60,185 nucleotides of DNA from an uncultured Campylobacter sp. (GTDB lineage Bacteria > Campylobacterota > Campylobacteria > Campylobacterales > Campylobacteraceae). The DNA lies in NCBI RefSeq assembly GCF_905372745.1, contig NZ_CAJPQR010000012.1, positions 1-60,185 on the forward strand. Reading direction: 5' to 3'. The position numbers were made by a program, and so were the translations under genes. The notes under the pieces are model-generated. The model did not search any database and was not told the DNA's origin. It worked only from the letters and a program-made list of their open reading frames with translations. Numbering within the stretch: position 1 is the first letter of the stretch; each line of letters starts with the position of its first letter. Shown one piece after another: positions 59,396-60,185 of the stretch.

Positions 59396-60185
59396 ATGCG
59401 CTCAATCACGAACAAGATCGCGTTGATGCTAATCATTGCGCTCTTCGTCTCATTCGCCGCTATTTCGGCAGTCAGCTACTACACGGCTGAAAATAAAGTC
59501 GTAGAACTGGTAGGTCAAACCCAAGATCAAATCCTAGACGACGTTAAAATAACGACGAATTCGTTTTTTAACGACCATCTTGAGATACTGGGTAAAATCA
59601 GCGCAAGGCTCGAAAAATCAGTCGGCGACGATGATGAGATAATGGCTAAGGTTGCGCTAGAAAAGGAGTTTGCGAGTTCATATATCAAATACGTGTATTT
59701 CGCTAAAGAAAACGGCGACTTTTTCCAATCAGACGGCAAAAGAACGACCGTAGCGGACAACTACGACCCAAGGACTAGGGGCTGGTATCAAACCGCCGTA
59801 AAGGAAAACAAGGCGGTATTTTTAGAGCCTAGAAAGGCTTCTACGGGCGATTTGGTTATAACATTCGTAACGTCGATAAACAAAAACGGTAAATTTATGG
59901 GCGTAGCAGGCATAGACGTAGACGTAAAGGATCTTGGCGAAAAGATAATCGCGATGGGTAAAACCGACTACGGTTACGTACTTTTGATGAAGGGCGACGG
60001 ATTGATTTTGCTACATCCCGACCTTTCTAGCATAGGTAAGGTTAGCACAGCTAGTAAAACCGTAGCCGAAGGCTATGCGGCCAAAAAGTTCGATAATAAC
60101 GGCTTGATCGCTTACGTAAATACAAGCGGTCAAAACGTAACGGCTAAAGTAATCCCTATAAATGATCAAGGCTGGCTAGCAGTAG
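59396..60185 (+). CDS. Methyl-accepting chemotaxis protein with dCache sensor (3' end outside window)
   Basis: The first 263 codons of a chemoreceptor, running off the window. N-terminal membrane helix (about 9-28, ALMLIIALFVSFAAISAVSYYT), then a periplasmic double-Cache (dCache_1) sensor with the typical DPRTRGWYQTAV motif, GDLVITFVTSI and MGVAGIDVDVKDL, and the second lobe starting GYVLLMKGDGLILLHPD. The DxR/DPRxRxWY pattern is shared with amino acid-binding Tlp receptors. The cytoplasmic signalling domain is not in the window. The HAMP region is also beyond the edge. ATG at 59396 has AAGGAG five bases upstream. Confidence 0.9.
   Translation, partial: MRSITNKIALMLIIALFVSFAAISAVSYYTAENKVVELVGQTQDQILDDVKITTNSFFNDHLEILGKISARLEKSVGDDDEIMAKVALEKEFASSYIKYVYFAKENGDFFQSDGKRTTVADNYDPRTRGWYQTAVKENKAVFLEPRKASTGDLVITFVTSINKNGKFMGVAGIDVDVKDLGEKIIAMGKTDYGYVLLMKGDGLILLHPDLSSIGKVSTASKTVAEGYAAKKFDNNGLIAYVNTSGQNVTAKVIPINDQGWLAV

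Overview
The window looks like a motile, oral-type Campylobacter, most likely of the C. showae / C. rectus group. Evidence: gene order and proteins follow C. jejuni blocks I know (flgL-ftsK; fliP, glmU, coaBC, a small conserved gene, uppS, prepilin peptidase, lptF, truA; tgt, COG3400, aroB, mscS, mtaB), the base composition is mid-40s GC rather than the ~30% of C. jejuni, and AAATTT words are extremely common. The species assignment is inference.

Layout. 1-1019 is an AT-rich foreign segment carrying the 5' part of an unknown gene; it abuts the 3' end of a tRNA-Leu(CAA) gene (1020-1106), a classic island boundary. 1194-7031 holds hup, yaaA, flgL (with a clear sigma54 promoter) and ftsK. 7240-15286 is a reverse-strand housekeeping block (glmU, coaBC, a conserved hypothetical, uppS, then prepilin peptidase, lptF, truA and a DUF3137 gene interrupted by an in-frame TAA). 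15434-19216 holds a PepSY membrane protein and motA-motB-fliP, again behind a sigma54-type element. 19358-24853 is a CmeDEF-type RND efflux operon. 25169-28401 is a PepSY protein plus a TonB-dependent siderophore receptor. 28700-32797 holds a Sel1-type lipoprotein, a two-component system co-transcribed with a MxKDx repeat protein, and an AEC transporter. 32943-37446 is a MacA-MacB-outer membrane factor operon.

37554-46979 runs corA-like and tgt (reverse), then COG3400, aroB, mscS, mtaB, an FtsH-like ATPase whose protease zinc site is lost, and mogA (forward). 47858-54998 holds dedA and lysE genes, ribB (RibBX type), a sensor kinase broken by one amber codon, its response regulator, two overlapping metallophosphoesterases and a Dyp-type peroxidase. 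55268-59075 is a cytochrome c / TMAO-DMSO reductase pair, and the window closes inside a dCache chemoreceptor gene.

The most unusual signal is at 56175-56504, directly upstream of the molybdoenzyme gene: three imperfect tandem units of hairpins joined by conserved linkers. The hairpin stems change sequence between units but keep pairing (covariation), and the last unit ends at the ribosome binding site. It looks like structured RNA or a dispersed palindromic element rather than protein-coding DNA. Other points: candidate 11-bp-phased direct-repeat operators upstream of macA, the MxKDx/two-component operon and the cytochrome gene; AAATTT-rich insertions inside truA and cmeE; and two single-codon gene interruptions (8182-8184 and 50858-50860).
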